From Takakia lepidozioides (taxonomy: Eukaryota; Streptophyta; Takakiopsida; Takakiales; Takakiaceae), in contig CM060732.1 in the NCBI GenBank assembly GCA_030704615.1, forward strand, positions 32,099,053 through 32,159,052: a stretch of 60,000 bases of DNA. The letters run 5' to 3'. Positions 12,401 to 24,480 of the stretch are shown here, in pieces; the stretch's first letter is position 1; each line of letters starts with the position of its first letter. A program made the position numbers and the translations under genes. A model generated the notes under the pieces. The model saw nothing but the letters and a program-made list of their open reading frames with translations. It was not told the DNA's origin and did not search any database.

Positions 12401-12834
12401 ATCTGAAGGAAAGGCTTATTGTGAAGCTATGTGGCACAAAGCTTGGGACCATGCATGGAGGTCTTGACATGTTGATGAAATCGGAACTTCCAGATATTGA
12501 TGCAGAGGAGGAAGTTGTGAATCTAGCAGAGCCTACGGAGTGCTCAGCATCATCCCAGCGTGGTCAGCAGGAGCCGTCGGATGTTTCATCAATTGAATCT
12601 GAGATGAAGTCCCTGTCGCTTCTTGGCAATGAGAGTGAAACAATGCGCAAACATCTGCTTGCCGAGCTTCGTTGTGTTCGTGGGAGGCTGTCCACTTTAC
12701 AAGTCAGAATCGATAAAGGTCTGTTGCACCCTCTTCAGGCAGTTCCATTCATAAAAAATGATGATGGAAACAACATGTCCCTTGCCAGGAAAATGGATTT
12801 TGTAGACCGGTTCCATAGTAAGTGACCATTGAGT
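9408..12834 (+). pseudogene. MULE-type transposase of the outer element (decayed)
   Basis: This would catalyse cut-and-paste transposition of the outer element. Exon 1 (ATG at 9408, open to about 9782, donor GTAAGT) leads to a zinc-binding N-terminal part with CTC and a spaced HGSADPSSHF. The DDE core follows: SCDATFG (about 10573) ends an exon, the next exon starts after TTGCAG with FPMYTMMVFDEW and holds VVDDADEE, and a later exon has FLCLWHVRRAW. The C-terminus has a SWIM zinc finger, CCDCPWALKGNLCKH (about 12331-12375), typical of MULE transposases. Decay is clear: a TGA in frame early in exon 2 (about 9901), a frameshift near 11900, another near 12110, and an exon junction near 11660 that I could not resolve. 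The intron at 10906-11640 is filled with the element's own repeat. Confidence 0.8.
10906..11640 (+). repeat. GAGTTACACTG array inside a transposase intron
   Basis: After the donor-like AGGTACACG at about 10903, the sequence becomes a degenerate array of GAGTTACACTG / GGGTTACAC units until the next exon. The units belong to the same family as the subterminal arrays of this element. The open frames seen in it are repeat-driven. Confidence 0.75.
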
Positions 12835-12899
12835 CCATTGGCAATGACACTTATTTTGTGATCAACAGGTTTAATATGTCTGTTCATGGGTTGTTATTC

Positions 12900-13900
12900 A
12901 CTTTGCCATTCCATCCACATTCAACCTATGTAACCCACTCAATGGGACACCCATGGGCCGGGGTGACACAACACAGGGTTACACCGTCTGGGGTTTCATA
13001 ACATAACATAGCTCTACTTAGTGTAACTCGCATATGTGGTACTCCACACAGTGTAACACAGACGAGTGTAACCCCCTTCAGTGTAACTCATTGTGGTGTA
13101 ACTCCAAGTGTAACTACAATGTAACTATCAACAATGTAACCCAGTATGTAACCCCATAGAATATTGTTGTCAGTGGTGTAACTCTGAGAATTATAAGTCG
13201 ATGACTACAGTGTGACTACAGGGTCTGGATTAGTCTGCCGGGGTTACATGACCCTTCAATACAGAGTGGGAAGACGCTGAAGTCGAGCACCTTTAGTCGC
13301 CAACACTAGCCCCTGTATGTGTAACCCTCTATGTGCAACCCCTCTATGTGTAACCCACCCTGCATGTGTAACCCATAGCAACCCCTCTATGTGTAACCCA
13401 CCCTACATGTGTAACCCATATATGTGTAACCCCTCTATGTGTAACCAATTTAGGTGTATCCCACCCTGTATGTGTAACCCCTCTATGGTATAACTCTGAG
13501 AACTTCAGTGCACAAAAACTTCAGTGCGAAAAAAAAAAAAAAAAAAAAAAAAAAAAACAAGTGCGCATAGTCAAGGTGGGGTTACATGCCACGAAACTAT
13601 ACTGTTTCAGCTACGTGACCCTGACATAGCCAGGAAGGCCCAACCATGTAACCCTGAGAGGCCCATTGCATGTAACCCATAAGTGTAACCCCACGTTGTG
13701 AGACCCGGCACGGTCTAACCCATCACTTATGTGTGAACCCACAGAGTGTAAGCCCATTGCCCCAGGGCCCCAAGGTGTACCCAAGTACTTGTCTATGACT
13801 CCACTTCATGTAACCCAATAAGGTGTAACCCTATGTAAACCCATTGCATGAAACCCAAACTGTGAAGTGTTACGAACAAACCACATAGAAGCAAAAAATG
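12900..13900 (-). repeat. GTAACCC array and 29-base A run
   Basis: Degenerate units such as TATGTGTAACCC(CT)CT fill most of this block between the 3' end of the transposase and the 3' end of the Ulp1 gene. An uninterrupted run of A occupies 13529-13557. No gene is seen. If the block is transcribed from the left, the A run could be a genomic relic of a processed RNA, but nothing else supports that. Confidence 0.7.
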
Positions 13901-14034
13901 CATCAAGAGACGCTATTTATTTCTTTGGCCATTTGACCAAGTCTTTGTCCATCTCGTCACACAGCCAACTAATCATATGAGTACGGGAAGCTATCATGGT
14001 TGACTCGTCGAACTAACTTGCAGTAAACGCCCGC

Positions 14035-16006
14035 CTATGACGGGTTGGTTTTCACATTGAACTTCCACTCCAAGTAAAATTGCACAAAACAAAGTGCATA
14101 ATAGCCGCACTCCCAACAGCTCCGTTGCTGGGGGACACTGGCCTCAAACCATTCCATCCTCTCCATGACGTAACTGAAGTCATCAGATCCAGGCATGCAA
14201 TCAAAGAACGCTATGGCAAAATTTCGCAAAATTCCTTCAATGAGTTTGGGTAGGGCAATGGTTTTTTGGGAGTCCAAATGTACTATCCGACCTCGGCGCT
14301 CTAAAACAGCAACACTCTAGTGATCACTGCAACACAAACAAAGCCGTAATGTCAGAATAGAAAAAAAAACTCTCCAATGAAACCCATTGTGGTGTAATCC
14401 TCAGTGGTGTAACCCGGCTATGGTGTAACCCAGTAGTGTAACCCTTTGTATTGTAACTCTAAACGGTGTAACACAACTAGTCAGCAGTGCAACTCCAAAC
14501 TAGTGCCACTCAGTGTAGAACAGAGGAGTGTAACCCAACATGATTAGTCAACGCTCAAATTACTTACTCGAAGACAATAGGGATGACAACCACGTCCACA
14601 AGATCTTGATTCTTTGTGAACACCATCCCTCGGGCTACCTGAGTGTACCATTCTTGCACCAACCCGAATAGCATCTGCAGATCGTTACCATTGGTACGCA
14701 TGACATGCCACTAGAAAGGAGCACAGATGACAAACTCAGGTGCGATAGCCTTAAACAATTTAGCCTCCAGAAGTTTGTTGTAACCCGAGAGCAATGCATC
14801 TGTGACAGTTGCTCTTATTTTATACATCGGCTCAAAATCTGTCTCTTCCAAGTAAAACTGTAACGGGGTAGAGGCCAGGAAGGCATCGCCATAATAAAAC
14901 TTCACTTCGGGCGCCCCAGGAGGGTCGGGCACCATTCTGAACTTCGTTAAGTACCGTTGTTTTAGGCTGCACAACAAACCGCACATTACGAACATTACGA
15001 TGCATCATACAAGAGTTATGATCAATATTTGCAATCTGAGAGGATCAAAGTACAATGAGGTACCTCGAACGCTCCCGCAAGTGCTTGGCAAGGACCTCTT
15101 GCTGCTGGACAACGTCAACCTTGGAGACCCCTGCACTTTTGCCTTTCGATTTGGTTCGATGTTTTTTGGGTGCGACAAGAACAGATACTTCTTTGTCAGC
15201 GCTAGGGGGTTCAGCCAACCGCTTTCTTTGAGCAGGCGACCGTTTTGACCTCCTGGGATTTTTTGCAACCCTGACAATGCCGCCGGTAGGGGGAATTTCT
15301 GGGCCAGAGGTGCCTTGTTCTGAGTTTGTTGCAAGTGCTGAAGACTGCACTCCCTCGTCTGAGACATGCTGGGGAGGTGACTGACCAAGGGCAGAAGTGT
15401 CACAGCTCACCTCCTCGGTGCTACCCCTGTCAGTGTCACCCTTCTGTTCAGACCCCTTGTCAGAGTCACGCTTCTCAGTGTCACCCTTCTCTTCGGCTAC
15501 CTCCTCACTGTCACGCTTCTCAGTGTCACCCTTCTCTTCGGCTACCTTCTCAGTGTCACCCTTCTCTTTGGCCGCCTTATCAGTGTCACTCTTCGCAGTG
15601 TCATCCTTCTCATTGGGTTCCTTCCCAGTGTCACCCTGCTGAGTAACAATCTTATGTGTGTCACCCTTGGTAGTGTCATAATGCTCCGCAACATCCTTCT
15701 CTTCGTGACTCTCCACAGTGAAACGCTTTTCGGTGTGACCCTGCTCTGTGTCACCCTTTCAACTGACAACCTCCTCGGTGACACCCTTCCCCGTGTCACC
15801 TATGTCGATGTCACTCTTGCGGAAGAGCGTCATCCGTCACGACTAGTGGCCGTGGCAAAGGAGTGTCACCCTCCACGACTAGTGGCAGTGGAGTGTCATC
15901 CATGGCAGTATTACACTCACGGACATCTGCCATGTGGGTTGGCTGTGGGGTGTCACCCCTACCAGTGTAACCCATGTCAATGTCACTCTCAACGGAAGTT
16001 GCAGTG
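14035..16006 (-). pseudogene. Ulp1/C48-type cysteine protease, 3' half
   Basis: This is the C-terminal half of a SUMO-protease-like (peptidase C48) gene that starts at 40596. The exon at about 15716-15065 encodes an acidic linker with repeated GDT units and ends at a donor, AG|GTACC (phase 2). Next come the exon from about 14968 to 14573 and the last exon from 14327. The last exon carries the catalytic His codon (14320-14322), a TAG where Trp is expected (14317-14319), then VHLDSQK, and finally PQQRSCWECGYY with the Gln and Cys-Gly of the C48 active site. Splice phases agree across these exons. Further damage includes TAG at 14711-14713 and a frameshift plus TGA near 15780-15815. The intron at 14340-14570 contains GTAACC-type repeats. 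Confidence 0.78.
15400..15990 (-). repeat. Coding version of the element repeat (GDT repeats)
   Basis: Units of the form GTGTCACCCTTCTC recur about twenty times on the plus strand. Read on the minus strand within the Ulp1 linker they give E-K-G-D-T type repeats. The same happens at 37374-37560 in the other half of the gene. The unit is clearly related to the GTAACCC units outside coding sequence but is held in frame here. Confidence 0.75.
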
Positions 16007-16015
16007 TTCACGGGC

Positions 16016-16130
16016 CAACGTAGCTACGGCGTGAGCCCAGCCCCGTGAGCCTGGGAGCTGAGCTCACGTTGTAGCTGCAAAGCGTGAGCTGAGCTCACGC
16101 TTCAAGGAAGCGTGAGCGGCACATGCTAGA
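16016..16130. repeat. Left end of the middle element, GTGAGC palindromes
   Basis: Clustered inverted motifs such as AGCTGAGCTCACG and AAGCGTGAGC...GCTCACGCTT begin right after the target duplication. The matching cluster at the other end is at 37270-37364. These are the subterminal repeats of the middle element. Confidence 0.7.
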
Positions 16131-16430
16131 GAAGCAGGTCCTATAGGCGAGGATTGCAAGAAGAGGGCCTATTACCGTGGACAAAACAAAGGGGGCCACC
16201 ATGCACCATGTCTGCAATGCCTGCACAAAAAGAGGAATATGAAAATATGGCAGAATTGAGCTCAGAATGATTGATACACTTTATTTCAATTCACAGATAG
16301 ACGCTTACAATGAATGGCATGTGCATTTGCCCTGGTTCCGTGAACGAAATGTATGTGTTTGTCCTAAATGCAAAGTCTTCACACGGTAACCTGGAAACCA
16401 GTGTGGGAAGCGGGCATGGCTCGTATGTGT

Positions 16431-16931
16431 TCAAAGAGAATTTGGCGGAGCCCTACGTGAGGTGTCCCGCTGCAGAAGGGTGATGACTTCTCCGTAGCCT
16501 AGTGTGGCTTGGTGAATGAATTGGTCTCTCTTACCGTCACAACACATAATTACAAGGTATATGTAATATTGATGCTTGTAGGGGACCCACTTCCCTCTCA
16601 TGCCGAGAGCGCCCTCACGCATCGTTACAAAATCCGGACAAGTGCAAGTAGGGAAATTCCCCACGGTAACCTGATATTCTTTGCCATGAAGAACTGAGCC
16701 AATAGACAGCACTGTGTAAATCCGTCCATACCCCGGGGCAGGGACTTCGGTGATACGAGCCACCCGAGCCTGCAAAATTCTAGCCGATTCCATCTTGCAT
16801 TCGTGATCTGCACCCGAAGCGACACAGCGCACTGTTTTTCCATCTCTTTTTGTTGGGTGGGAGTCGGCACCGGGTGGAGGCATTGCTGGAGCATGTGGCA
16901 CATCTGTGCCGATAGTGCACAAGGGCACCAC
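16431..16931 (-). pseudogene. C-terminal remnant of the middle element's SWIM transposase
   Basis: The open frame encodes a region clearly related to the C-terminus of the inner element's transposase (18813-19148). Shared features are an ITEVPAPGYGRIY segment (compare DVPHPGMGRIF), then FPTCTCPDF and a KHQYYIY block. A SWIM finger needs C-x-C and C-x-H. Here the third ligand position is Tyr (WVPYKH, where the relative has YVPCKH), so the finger is broken. The N-terminal part is missing, and the frame runs up to the left boundary of the inner element, which may have interrupted this gene. Confidence 0.65.
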
Positions 16932-16950
16932 TCGGGATCGTGCAAGACAA

Positions 16951-17180
16951 AACCCGGGGGTTGCTATTCCATGAGCTCATGAGCGGTGAGCTCATGAGCT
17001 CATGAGCGGGCATGGCTAACCCATGAGCCGCAAAGTAACACACTTCGAATTTCGGCAGATTTTTTTCGGGCCAAAAACTATAAAATAATCAAAAATCGAA
17101 GATTTCCGCGCTCATGCTGGAAGTACTCCGCTCATGAGTACCAGTGTACGCTCATGACTTGGAGCCCAGGCTCATGGACC
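16951..17180. repeat. Left TIR and GCTCATGAGC palindromes of the inner element
   Basis: Repeated GAGCTCATGAGC and GCTCATGAG motifs cluster after the terminal GTTGCTATTCC. The same palindrome cluster, in inverted order, occurs at 30495-30545. The core GCTCATGAGC is a perfect palindrome. Confidence 0.75.
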
Positions 17181-17439
17181 GCCAGGCCAGGTCATAGAAT
17201 AACAGAATTCTGGGCAATAACGGCACCGAAATTATCCCAGAGGCAGAGACGCAAGCGGAATTAGGATCCGGGTTTGCAGACTCCGAAAACGCAATGGCGA
17301 CCTATAACCGTGGATAGTACTATTGCAGAAGTGCAGGATGGTTGGTTATAACGAGGCCGTAATTGGGAACAGGAAAAGAAATAGCGCGCTGAAGGCTCGG
17401 GAGTGAAGCCAACAACGGTGGTGAAAGTAATTGGGCTCT

Positions 17440-17710
17440 GCCAACCAAATACCCGGCTGCATCCTCCGGAGTGCAGGCGATAACGGCGCCGAAATGGGCC
17501 CCGGAAACCAAATACTCGGCTGAAGCCACCGGAGTGCAGCCGATAACGGCGCCGAAATTGGGTCCGGAAACCAAATACCCGGCTGAAGGCTGGGGATTGC
17601 AACCAATAACGGCGCCGAAATTGACCTGCGGAAACAAAATTCTCGGCTGAAGCTTCCGCACTCCATGTAATAACGGCGCCGAAATTGGGCGTCGGAGAGC
17701 AAATACCCGC
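17440..17710. repeat. ATAACGGCGCCGAAATT repeats
   Basis: Four tandem-like units at about 60-65 bp spacing each contain GATAACGGCGCCGAAATT or a near copy, separated by GGAAACCAAATACCCGGCTG-type spacers. They belong to the same family as the larger cluster at 22650-24480, with ATAA replacing the left TTTC of the palindrome. Confidence 0.8.
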
Positions 17711-17807
17711 CTTACGGTGAGGGAGGCCTTGCTCTCATTTTGCTCTTCACTCTTCTCTGTTGTGCCCATCTCCTCCCTGCTTTGAGTTCGTGTTGTGTCG
17801 TGAGGCC

Positions 17808-18359
17808 ATGTCGTGCCCGAATCACATCTATCGACGCCAGACGGGAGTCATTTTCCCGAAAGCAGACGACATCATTGTCTTCCTGGATGTTTACAGGGAC
17901 GATCCTCGACTTGTCCAGCTGAGAGCAATGGAGTTTCTTCCAGGATTGCACGATTCTCCTGGACCCCGGCTGGGGAGCAGGTGGTTCCTACGCATCATGG
18001 ACCTGGACTTTCCGCATGTGTGGGAGCCGAACAGATCACGCACAGCGTTGCTGTATCGCTGGAATTGTTGCGAGTGGACGTATGATGAGTGCATAGGTGA
18101 AAACTTTACGCGTGGACGGACTGGCTCGGAAAGTGGGGACATTCTCTTCAGTTATGAGGATGAGGAGGAGGGGAACACAGGGCCCACTGTGAAAATGTCC
18201 TTCTACCAAGGGGGCGCTATCGATAAACACGACATCCTCGTTAGTTTCAACCGGGCGACAGAAACCACTGACATTTTGTTCAAATATAGGCACCCGGTCA
18301 CTCAGGAGGTCCTTGAGAGGCCAGTTCGAGTTCCTTCTTCTTGGGCGAGGGGACCATAG
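17808..18359 (+). CDS. Gene X: unknown 183-residue protein of the inner element
   Basis: A single uninterrupted open frame runs from ATG at 17808 to TAG at 18357-18359. I chose this ATG because it opens with MSCPNHIYRRQ and the upstream codons look like leader sequence. It is one of the few intact frames in the window. It is acidic in the middle (SYEDEEEGNTG) and Trp-rich (GSRWFLRIMD, YRWNCCEWTYDE), and it has no signal peptide or membrane segment that I can see. I recognise no family. It lies just inside the left end of the inner element, and the divergently placed transposase ends at 18813. A transposon-encoded accessory protein is possible but unproven. Confidence 0.6.
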   Translation: MSCPNHIYRRQTGVIFPKADDIIVFLDVYRDDPRLVQLRAMEFLPGLHDSPGPRLGSRWFLRIMDLDFPHVWEPNRSRTALLYRWNCCEWTYDECIGENFTRGRTGSESGDILFSYEDEEEGNTGPTVKMSFYQGGAIDKHDILVSFNRATETTDILFKYRHPVTQEVLERPVRVPSSWARGP

Positions 18360-18812
18360 GTCTTGCATGCTAGAGTAGACATGTTTCAACTTGCTGACAC
18401 TCATGGCACATACATTTTCATTCAGAAATCAAGCAGCTTCCCTGTGCCATATGGGGAATATACAGGCTTCGATAATCTTCTGTTAATGTTATTTGCAATT
18501 CACTGCCAGTATGCTGGGACGTGTCCTTTGTCGTATGGATTGCTGTTTGCACAAGGTGCAGTATGCAAATGCTGGAATGTGCAGTAGGACCCTTCCCACT
18601 GGGACACAGAACTAGCAATCTTGTAAAGGCATCACATTTGCAGAACAGTAACAATGTATTTGTAGCAAATTGGAGTCTTCATAAAGGTGGACGAAATTCA
18701 CATGTAGCCATGGCGATGCGGCACCACCAAGTGTATAATTCCTCACAAAAAAATAGGGTGCAAGAAGATGAATGTAATATAATTGCCACTTCTCCTTCCC
18801 GAATGTGGAATG
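18360..18812. other. Intergenic between gene X and the transposase
   Basis: No gene is supported. This space between the converging ends of gene X (plus) and the transposase (minus) presumably holds both 3' untranslated regions. Confidence 0.35.
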
Positions 18813-21800
18813 TCAAGCAGTCCGACCAGTATCCTGCCGTAGGGCCTTGTGCAGCTCGTTGAAACTCAGTGTTGGAGCATGGATGAAGACGTCCACTGCG
18901 GATATGCAACTCATGCGCTTCATAAAAATGTAATAAAGGTGTTTGCAGGGGACGTATGCTGCATTCCTCGATTCCATAACAAGGAAGTCCTCACAGTTGC
19001 AAGCTGGGTACTGTGAAACCGTGATTGCATACACGACACTGCGCGCAGCAGACCCGGCTGTTGACAACTGAAATATGCGCCCCATCCCGGGGTGAGGAAC
19101 ATCCCTGCAACCTTGCACTATGCAGGGCATTGCAAGAGCGTTGGCCATCCTGGTGTCGTTCGCCTTTGTTGGGCCGCCGTCTTTTCAGTTTACCCCACCG
19201 ATGGGTGGGCCAAGCTGCGGGGTCACCCACCGGTATGCGGGGCGAAGAGCTTCTCGTGGGAGGAGGATGACGATTGGGAATTGGATTTCGTGGAACGTCT
19301 GTCCTCTCCACCAGTCGAAACCCTGCACTTCCTAGAGCGTCTGCCTCCTCCAGGGTAAGATCTGTACCACTTGCCACAGGCCAGACTGCCGGTGGTTCAG
19401 GCATGCCTTGTACACCATACTTGGGCTTGCCGAACACACACGACATGATGTCGTGCCTGCAGAACCAAAACTCCTTCAGTGTGGCCTCCACAAACTTTGC
19501 GCACACAAATCTCCTGTGAAGCAAGGGGCAGGCACACCGCCCTGCGGGCTCCTCCGAATCATCTCATTGCATCTCTGGTTGGTGTCGACACGAACAGCAC
19601 AACATTTGCCACGAAATGTCGGACGGGTCCGTGCAATTCTCCACTGCGAGGCCGACACATCTCGCTCCACGATTGGAATGTTGTATTGGGTAACGAAAAC
19701 AGGAGCAACATGCCCATCCTCGGCATGTTGTCCCGAGTCTGGCAGCGATTCCATGGATGCTGCAGGAGAGGGGGTACGAGTCCTGCTTCGTGGAGGCGTG
19801 GGACGCAACATCGTTGCGCCCCGAGGTTGAGTGCGGATGTTCATATCTGATCTCCATGAATCCCCATCCCCTCCGGGCATGTCCTCAATTCTTCTCTTCA
19901 CCGGCCGGCTGCGGACATCGCCCTCCAGGCAGTTCCCCCGACTGTGTAACGGCGTTGACCTTATAGTTTCCCGCAATGCAGCAGTCCATTTTTTGGGATC
20001 GGTCGAACGATGCGCCGCCCTCATCAGCATCTCCTGCCTGTCTGGTCCGATACCCCATTGCTTTCCTCCCAGAAACTGGTAGTAATGAGATTGTTGCATG
20101 ATGGCCCTCACAATATCTTCTGTTGTTGCTGTCAACATGTCAACGAGATGTGCTGCAGAGGAAGCACGCCAGGAAGAGTGCACCGATTCGGCCATGTTCG
20201 TCGTCGGCATATCCGTGTCATCCTCCAAGCTCATGTCCTGTTGAAGGAAATTAGATATGTCACTGATTGTGGAGAATGTCCAAGCACAAAACAGAACAAT
20301 TGTCAAGTACAAATGTGTTACCTGTCTCATGTAGTCTCCAAACTGGCGGAATCTATAATGCCACCACGCAAGCCACGTTTGCAGTTCTGGCTGATCTTTC
20401 ACATCCACTGCCCCTGAAGACACCCACCAGGCGCGTATGGTTGCAAACTCGGTCTCCGCCTCGTCGATGGAATTCGCATTTTTTCCACGCTAGGCACATA
20501 CTGATATGATCCTGCCGGTGGCGTGACGCCACGAACCTTTTCGTGTTTTGCGTCAAACTCTGCATGAAGTGGAACCCGCAAGATCTCTCCTTTCCTTCCA
20601 TTGGAGTCTTTGGGTCGTCCCCATATACCCTCCTAACTGCAGCCCAGTTTGCCTGGGCATTGTCAGCCATGAAGCCCCTAAAATCGGGAGGGGGCAACTT
20701 GGCTCTCGCCATTTGCTCATTAATCCGCGCCACATATGCAACTCCGAATCTGTGTCTTCTCCCTTCATTTCGCAGATAGCAATGGTCATCAACTTTCTGC
20801 AATGTGGGTCGTATACATGTGCCCCCATTGTCACCCAATCGTGGTTGGTAATTCGCCGGATGTGGTCAAACATGACCCAACAATTTGAGAGGTCTCCACT
20901 GGTCATCCGCTTCACCAAATCGACGCCGCTCCCCGGTCCGCACGTTGACATCTTAAATATGAAGCACCTGTCCATCTCCGAGCCTTGACCAGGAAAGAAG
21001 CTGCCTTGGATGAAGTCGTAGCCGCATGTGCGTTTCACTTCCAAGATGGAGTGCATGTCTGATCCTCTTCCGATTCGTTTCTTGCAGCTGACAATGTGGT
21101 TCCTGACATTGGGGCTGCACACATGGGAGACAGCTTCCAGCAGGTCCTTCATGTCCCCCTCGCCCAGCTTCTCTCTTGTGCTTCCGTCCTCCGACATTAT
21201 TCTGCCAATTGCAATCCTATGTGTGCGAGATGCTGCTGTATCTGCTTTGGTTTTGCACCCGGCCTCAACCTCACCTCCTCCTTGATAATATCCTGGGCTT
21301 GTTGAAAAGCGACTCTGCAATTGCCTCTGGCGAGGGGGTGCTCATGCTTTCCGATGTGAATGCATGCTCTGGTGCACGCTGGGCCGACGGTCCCGACGTA
21401 GTACTGCTTGGCGTTGCACACTGCCATGCACGTAGGGGCTGCGTTGCAATGGGCACACTTGAACGTCCCTGCAGGAACTCTACCTTGAGGCCAAAATGGG
21501 GTCGACGAATTGCCAATCCAGTCAGTCTCATTCCTGGTGCCTTTGCTAGTGTAATGGTAAATGTGCTCGAGAAACATTTAAGATGCCCAGCACAATACAT
21601 ATCTCACTCGAACTCCATCACCCAGGTTGGACGATGAAGTTTTGGTGACACACCAAGGGTGGCCGTCATGTTTCCTGTTCATTCCTGCGAGCATGCCGTC
21701 TGGGCCTGCGCCTGCCGGCACTGGAGGGAACTCGTAGATAGCATTCCCATCACAACATCAGGCAAAAGTTTCCACAGAATGGATTGGAGTTTTGTCGTAA

Positions 21801-22513
21801 TCAAGCCTAAGAAGGTCACTGGAGCGGGAACCCGTTGTCTTCATCCTCCGCAATATGTCGATTACTGAGCGGACGGAAGTTGAGTCGGACGGTGTATGCT
21901 GAACACTCCTAGTGACGGACGACTTCGAAACATACGATGGAAGGACCATACAGTCTTCATCGTCACTGGATAAGTCCTGGACGACTGTTTCCCTGTTTTC
22001 CTGGATTTCCCTTTTCACATGTTTGGGCTTCTCTGCTTGTGAAGAGGTGCCCACATCCTTCACATCTTGCACCCCAGACCCTCTTGTGGAAGGAGGATCA
22101 ACCAAGTTCCAGCGTGGGAACTCTTTAGGCACGATTTCACCAATGGCACTGTACCGGATGGATTCAGAAGCTGGGAGCCGCCACTCTTTGCCTTTTCCGA
22201 AATCTGCATGCAGAATGACGGCACTTTCCAGAAAATTTCCATAAGCATCCTTCGTCTCCTCTTCCAAAAACACCGTTCCAGGGCGGAGCCCGAACTTCAC
22301 ACACAAGTACTGCTCAGTGACAATCGCAAATCCTTGGTCGCAGGGTATTTTAGCTTTCAGAGAATCAGGATGGAAGTACACGTTGACCCAAACACGGGAG
22401 TCCATTTTGAAGACGGGACCTCTCGGTACGCTCCGCAGCGAAGTCCTGCAATGAGAAGAGTGTGTCCTACCTAATAACACAAATGATTTTCTGGAGGATT
22501 CCGTATCCAACAT
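18813..22513 (-). pseudogene. DDE/SWIM transposase of the inner element (decayed)
   Basis: The N-terminal region starts near 22402-22513, with an internal ATG at about 22402 giving MDSRVWVNVYFHPD. It is followed by a Cys-rich knuckle, KCAHCNAAPTCMAVC (about 21470). The catalytic-type region has WVMFDHIRR, then FRGFMADNAQANW and RSCGFHFMQSL, resembling DDE transposases of the Mutator superfamily. A later exon has MPTTNMAESVHSSWRA. The end holds a SWIM finger, CNCEDF...YVPCKHLYYIF. Decay includes TGA and TAA in frame (about 21758 and 21578), frame slips near 21195, 20770 and 20480, and further stops. It is related to the remnant at 16431-16931, which supports two nested elements of one family. 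Confidence 0.72.
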
Positions 22514-22649
22514 GATGGGTGATCAGTGCACGTAAAGATGAAGGTGTGTAACGTACGTTAAAAAAACGGACGAAAACAGCAAGTTCACATCGGATATTTG
22601 GTGCCTGAATTGTAATGTACAACCACTTGGGGTACAATAAATCAGGCCT

Positions 22650-24480
22650 TCCCATGAATTTCGGCACCGAAATCTGGATGAACATCTCTGTCATGTAACA
22701 GCTTTGGAAGCCAAGGGATGAATTCTGGCAACAGAAATCGTAATTTGTTTACCTCATAAACTGACCAAGCACCCAACGGATGGATTCGGTGCCGAAATTC
22801 GGATGAACTTCTTCTTCATTAAATTGTATCTGCACATATGGGTTGAATTTAGATGCCAAAATACGGATAAATGTGTTCCTGATTACAGTCGTGATTGACC
22901 ACGTGTCCGGATATCGGTGCCGACTTCCGAATGACAGTAATCCTGATTCGGCAGAATGGATGTATTTCGGCGCCGAAATTCATTCTTCATCTCCTTTTCC
23001 GACCCTAATTCTGCTGCCCTGCGTATGGATTTCGGTGCCAGAATTCATCGGAAGTCCTTTCTGTTTTTATTTTTCTTTGCGACAGATGAACTTTGGCGCC
23101 GAATCTCATCCAAGTACTCCCTTTTAATTTCCTTTTTCTTCGAGAGCAATGAATTTCGGCGCCGAAAAACCAAAATCCTTCGATTTTTTTTTCCTTCGCG
23201 AGCATTGAATTTCGGCGCCGAAATTCATTCCAAGTCCTTTTCCTTCGCGAGCAATGAATTTCGGCGCCGAAATTCATCGAAGTCCTCCAGAAATTTTTTT
23301 TTTCCTTCGCGAGCAATGAATTTCGGCGCCGAAATTCAGACGACTTCATCCCTCCAAATTCTTTTCAGGGTTTTAGCGCGGATTTCGGCGCCGAAATTCA
23401 TCCAATGCCTTCCTCCAATATTATTTTTCTTTGAAATGGATCAATTTCGGCGCCGAATTCATCCTTACTGTCCGCAATGAGTAACTCTAATATTACATTT
23501 TCTATGCGACGGATGAATTTCGGCGCCGAAATTCGTCCAAACCCGGCACTTACTTTTTGGTTTTGGATGATAATTTTCCGTAAATCGTTGGAAATACCCC
23601 GTTCCGACGAATATAACAGGAATATTCTGCATTTAATGGAGAAATCGGCATATTAAACCACTTCTGTCAAATTAATTGCATTTTAGCCGTTTTTTTTTCA
23701 TTTGAAACCGACAGTATCCATGAAGTGGTCTTTTTCGCACGGGACGTTGCCGCACATAAAGTATAATTTCGGCGCCGAAATTATAGTTAAATGTCCATGG
23801 CAAGTCCAACAGTCATGGACAGCATCCGTCAGGGGCAATGATGGCGGCAAAGCATAGCATCGTGCGATTTAATCTTCGCTCTGGATGAATTTCGGCGCCG
23901 AAATATGGATGATTTCACCTCGTCTACGCGCGGAATATTCGTAATGAATTGCGGCGCCGAAATATGGATGGAATGTGCCGAAGTGCAGCCGTTTCCGTTG
24001 TCCCATTCCGGCCGATATCCCCCGAAGGTTTGCTCATGACGAATGAGGACTTGAATTTCGGCGCCGAAATATGGATGATTTCACCTCGTCTACGCGTGGA
24101 CGGACATATTCGTAATGAATTTCGGCGCCGAATATGGATGAAATGTGCCGAAGTGCAGCCGTTTCCGTTGTCCCGGAATTAATTCCGGCTCCGATATCCC
24201 ACCGACAGGTTTGCTCATGACGAATGAGGACTTGGAAGCGATGAATTGCGGCGCCGAAATTTGTAAGTTTGTGTATGAAAGCACTTGAATAGGATGAATT
24301 TCGGCGCCGAAATTCATCCGTCCGCTGATGAAACGTACCGACCTGACTGTTGAATGTCATATGCAGGGGATTTTCATGGCGGTTGGGTTTCATGATGTGC
24401 GGATATTTCATTCAATGCCGGCTGCTCCGGGAACCGCATCCGGTGAACGGAACGTATTTCGGTGCCGCAATTCGGATAAA
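22650..24480. repeat. Main cluster of TTTCGGCGCCGAAA palindromes
   Basis: About twenty-five copies of a GAATTTCGGCGCCGAAATTC palindrome and its close variants occur at 50-120 bp spacing between the start of the transposase and the start of gene A, which are transcribed away from each other. The core GGCGCC is almost invariant, and the flanking arms vary. The spacers also share CATCC and TTCCTTCGCGAGCAATGAA pieces. The position suggests a shared control or binding region. No gene is seen inside. Confidence 0.88.

Noticed and set aside
22840-23480. Open frames rich in FGAEIH / FRRRNS repeats
   Set aside because: They are translations of the GGCGCC palindrome cluster in alternative frames on both strands, with no splice or start context.
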